The translations under genes were made by a program, and so were the position numbers. Positions 6,519 through 8,364 of a stretch of DNA of 8,364 bases are shown here, in pieces. Position 1 is the stretch's first letter. The number at the start of each line of letters is the position of its first letter. The stretch lies in the NCBI GenBank assembly GCA_964346325.1, contig CAYFUK010000047.1, positions 1 through 8,364 of the forward strand. Direction: 5' to 3'. The notes under the pieces are model-generated. The model worked only from the letters and a program-made list of their open reading frames with translations. It was not told where the DNA came from and did no database searches. This DNA is from JAUVDZ01 sp964346325. Its GTDB lineage: Bacteria > Patescibacteriota > Gracilibacteria > UBA1369 > PNNO01.

Positions 6519-7324
6519 TAAATAAATGTATTAAGATATAAATCCAATAAATAATTACCGAAAAATATTGTTATAAATGTGCCAACTATCATAAACGGAG
6601 CAAAAGGAACCTGAGATTTAAAACTGACCTTTTTAAAACTTAATAATATAAGGCTCACAATTGATCCTAAAATATAAGTTATAAAAACACTTAATATAAA
6701 CAGCTGCCAACCAAGCAAAAGGCCCATTAATATACCAACCTGAACATCACCTTTTCCAAGCCAGGTTTCTTTGCTTATCCATACCTGAAATCCAAAAAAT
6801 AATCCTCCGATTGCTCCGCCAACAAGCATATTGTAGAGCCCCGGTTCCGTAACAAACATTCCTACAATAAAAACCAATGCAATTGCCGGTAAAGTAAAAA
6901 TTTCAGGTATTTTTAAATATTTTAAATCATAGAAAAATATTGAAATTAAAAATAAACTTATAACAATATAAAAAACATAATAAAAAAATATTAATCCGTT
7001 AAAATTACACGCAAGTTCACCAAATTCGTATGTGAAAAAGGGATACAATAAATAAAATGCGGCAAAAATACTTCCCGTAACAAGTTCAATAATTAAATAA
7101 TTTATATCTATTTTCTTTTTACATATTCTGCATTTGCCCGCGGTTCTCAAAAAACTGTAAATAGGGATCAAATCTTTAAACTTTAATTTTTTATGGCAAT
7201 GCGGACATTCCGATCGTCCTTTTATGATGCCTTTTATGTTTTTGTGAATTCTATAATTAACCACACTCAAAAAACTTCCAAAAAAAGTTCCGATTATAAA
7301 TAAAAAAATTGTTGGTATGATCAT
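6518..7324 (-). CDS. pilD: Prepilin peptidase / N-methyltransferase (type IV leader peptidase)
   Basis: Integral membrane aspartyl protease that cleaves the leader of type IV prepilins and related pseudopilins and, in the bifunctional form, methylates the new N-terminus. In 268 residues: FGSFLSVVNYR (15-25) in TM1; a cytosolic loop with C40-x-x-C43 and C65-x-x-C68, the zinc-type pairs of the methylase domain; DLIPIYSFL (51-59); catalytic D133 (YDLKYLKIP) and D193 (GKGDVQVG); and VPFAPFMIVG (239-248) near the C-terminus. Seven or eight hydrophobic helices are evident. The length is normal, so it should be functional. Its ATG directly follows the TAA of the TPR gene and no Shine-Dalgarno site is seen. 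It implies that the organism makes type IV pili or a related secretion or competence apparatus, though no pilin gene is in the window. Confidence 0.94.
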   Translation of the reverse strand: MIIPTIFLFIIGTFFGSFLSVVNYRIHKNIKGIIKGRSECPHCHKKLKFKDLIPIYSFLRTAGKCRICKKKIDINYLIIELVTGSIFAAFYLLYPFFTYEFGELACNFNGLIFFYYVFYIVISLFLISIFFYDLKYLKIPEIFTLPAIALVFIVGMFVTEPGLYNMLVGGAIGGLFFGFQVWISKETWLGKGDVQVGILMGLLLGWQLFILSVFITYILGSIVSLILLSFKKVSFKSQVPFAPFMIVGTFITIFFGNYLLDLYLNTFI

Positions 7325-8364
7325 TTAGTTGAAAATGTTAGCGAGTAGTTCATTGTATCTCTCCGCTGCAAGATTGCTTACCGCCGAACCATCACCGAGT
7401 TCATAAGCTTTTTTATACAAATCTTTAGCTCGTCCGTATTTTTCCTGTTTATGGTACATCCATCCGAGATTCAAATAAGGTGCATCAAATTCCGGATTCA
7501 AACTCAGTGCTTTTTGCAGATTTTTATTGGCATTTATAAAATCATTATTGGCTACCTGAGACCAGCCAAGCAGATTATAACTCATTGCATCATCCGGATG
7601 ATGCACTATAGCTTTTTCGGCCAGCGCTACAGCTTTTTCAGGATTTCTAATTTTATCTATATATATCCAAACAGGCCTTGTAAAGTAATCGATTTCCGTT
7701 GGATTTTTGCTGATTACATCTTCATAAAGAGCGTTTGCATTATCATAATCTTCTTGCTGAAAGTAATATTCAGCAAGTTTCTGTTCAACATGAATTTTAG
7801 GTTCATATCCGAATTTGGCAGCTAATTCAAGAGTTTCAATCGCTTTATTCAGCTCGTCAACTCCCGCATAAGCAAGTCCCAGATAAAAAAATGTCTCGGG
7901 TTTTTCAGGGTCTTGACGTACAGCTTCTTCAAGGGCGTCAACAGCTTCCCGGTATTGCTCAAGCTTAAGATAACTGTATCCGAGTATAATCCATGCATCC
8001 CTGTACTCACGCTTTGTTTCAAGTACATTCCAAATAATATTCTTAGCCATCTGCGGCTGATCAACCTGAATCATTGCTCTGGCAATAAGAACTTTTAAAT
8101 GTTCGGCCAGCCCCGCCTGGAATCGATCAAATTCATTCATCGCACTGATCAGTCTGTTTGCATTTTTACTGATTTCATCATCCGATGCATTTTCCACGGA
8201 TTTGTGAAGCAGACTGCGCGCTCTTTCATATTCACCAAAATAAACCGACATCATTCCCTGATAATAAAGAACTTCCGAATCATCCACGTTTATATTATCA
8301 AAAATTGTTTTTGCTTCCCTGAAATCTTCAAGCCCGATATTTGCGCTGCCTAATATTATTTTTC
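7325..8364 (-). CDS. TPR-repeat protein, 5' end beyond the window
   Basis: The frame is open to the right edge of the window: a GTG at 8287-8285 is internal, since sense codons reading L-E-D-F-R-E-A-K-T-I-F precede it and continue a TPR helix. At least 345 residues are therefore encoded here and the real start is off the window. Roughly eight tetratricopeptide units are visible, for instance WIILGYSYLKLEQYREAVDA, FYLGLAYAGVDELNKAIETL, YNLLGWSQVANNDFINANKN and YLNLGWMYHKQEKYGRAKDL, with the usual small/aromatic positions and P at the repeat ends. TPR proteins are scaffolds for protein-protein contacts; no catalytic domain is present in this part. Direct abutment with pilD suggests a role in pilus or envelope assembly, but this is inference from position alone. 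An N-terminal membrane anchor or signal peptide cannot be assessed. Confidence 0.88.
   Translation of the reverse strand, partial: KIILGSANIGLEDFREAKTIFDNINVDDSEVLYYQGMMSVYFGEYERARSLLHKSVENASDDEISKNANRLISAMNEFDRFQAGLAEHLKVLIARAMIQVDQPQMAKNIIWNVLETKREYRDAWIILGYSYLKLEQYREAVDALEEAVRQDPEKPETFFYLGLAYAGVDELNKAIETLELAAKFGYEPKIHVEQKLAEYYFQQEDYDNANALYEDVISKNPTEIDYFTRPVWIYIDKIRNPEKAVALAEKAIVHHPDDAMSYNLLGWSQVANNDFINANKNLQKALSLNPEFDAPYLNLGWMYHKQEKYGRAKDLYKKAYELGDGSAVSNLAAERYNELLANIFN
7586..7605. repeat. 20-base perfect palindrome inside the TPR gene
   Basis: TGCATCATCC is followed immediately by its exact reverse complement with no spacer. On the minus strand it spans codons for the residues HHPDDA in a TPR unit. 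It resembles a dimeric protein-binding site in form, but the codons are natural for a TPR loop, so a coding coincidence is possible. Confidence 0.6.

Noticed and set aside
8285..8287. GTG as the start of the TPR gene
   Set aside because: The frame stays open upstream to the window edge and encodes a continuing TPR helix, so the GTG is an internal valine codon.
7451..8353. Several plus-strand open frames opposite the TPR gene
   Set aside because: Opposite a TPR array with regular repeat signatures; the plus-strand translations show no repeat or domain pattern.
1..8364. CRISPR arrays, insertion sequences, phage or toxin-antitoxin genes
   Set aside because: No spaced direct repeats, transposase motifs or terminal inverted repeats were seen; coding is nearly continuous on one strand with housekeeping functions.

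Overview
The window is an AT-rich bacterial segment in which every recognisable gene lies on the minus strand. In transcription order (right to left) it holds: the C-terminal 345 codons of a TPR-repeat protein (8364-7325, running in from the right edge), a prepilin peptidase (pilD, 7324-6518), a cofactor-independent phosphoglycerate mutase (gpmI, 6518-5028), a mannose-1-phosphate guanylyltransferase (manC, 5031-3955), a small cupin resembling the C-terminal domain of type II phosphomannose isomerases (3943-3530), a very large fused SecDF (3490-266), tRNA-Arg(UCG) (199-123), and the first 30 codons of an unidentified ORF leaving at the left edge (91-1).

The first five genes are tightly packed: stop and start abut (TPR/pilD), share one base (pilD/gpmI), overlap by four bases (gpmI/manC) or are 11 bases apart (manC/cupin). 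A 39-base gap precedes secDF. They look like one transcription unit linking pilin processing, glycolysis, GDP-mannose synthesis and protein export. A plausible sigma70-type promoter and a GC-rich hairpin between secDF and the tRNA may separate the tRNA from the operon. None of the visible starts has a recognisable Shine-Dalgarno sequence.

The main finding is in SecDF. Its SecD half carries about 250 extra periplasmic residues between the two halves of the P1 base. This insert contains a well-preserved parvulin (PpiC/rotamase) prolyl isomerase domain, preceded by a segment that reads like a second, degraded parvulin. The SecD membrane domain also has two extra predicted helices between TM3 and TM4, giving about 14 helices instead of 12, and the SecF periplasmic domain has a strongly acidic insert. 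The protein looks like a translocation motor with a built-in folding catalyst.

Organism: the style of the SecD motifs, a PilD with paired CXXC motifs, the small mixed-function operon and AT-rich coding suggest a candidate phyla radiation (Patescibacteria) bacterium, perhaps near Peregrinibacteria/Gracilibacteria. This is a low-confidence impression. A Bacteroidetes origin was considered because of the fused SecDF and missing Shine-Dalgarno sites, but the SecD sequence and the PilD gene fit it poorly. Glycines in the long ORFs are encoded by GGN and no in-frame TGA occurs, so the UGA=Gly code of Gracilibacteria/SR1 is not in use here.
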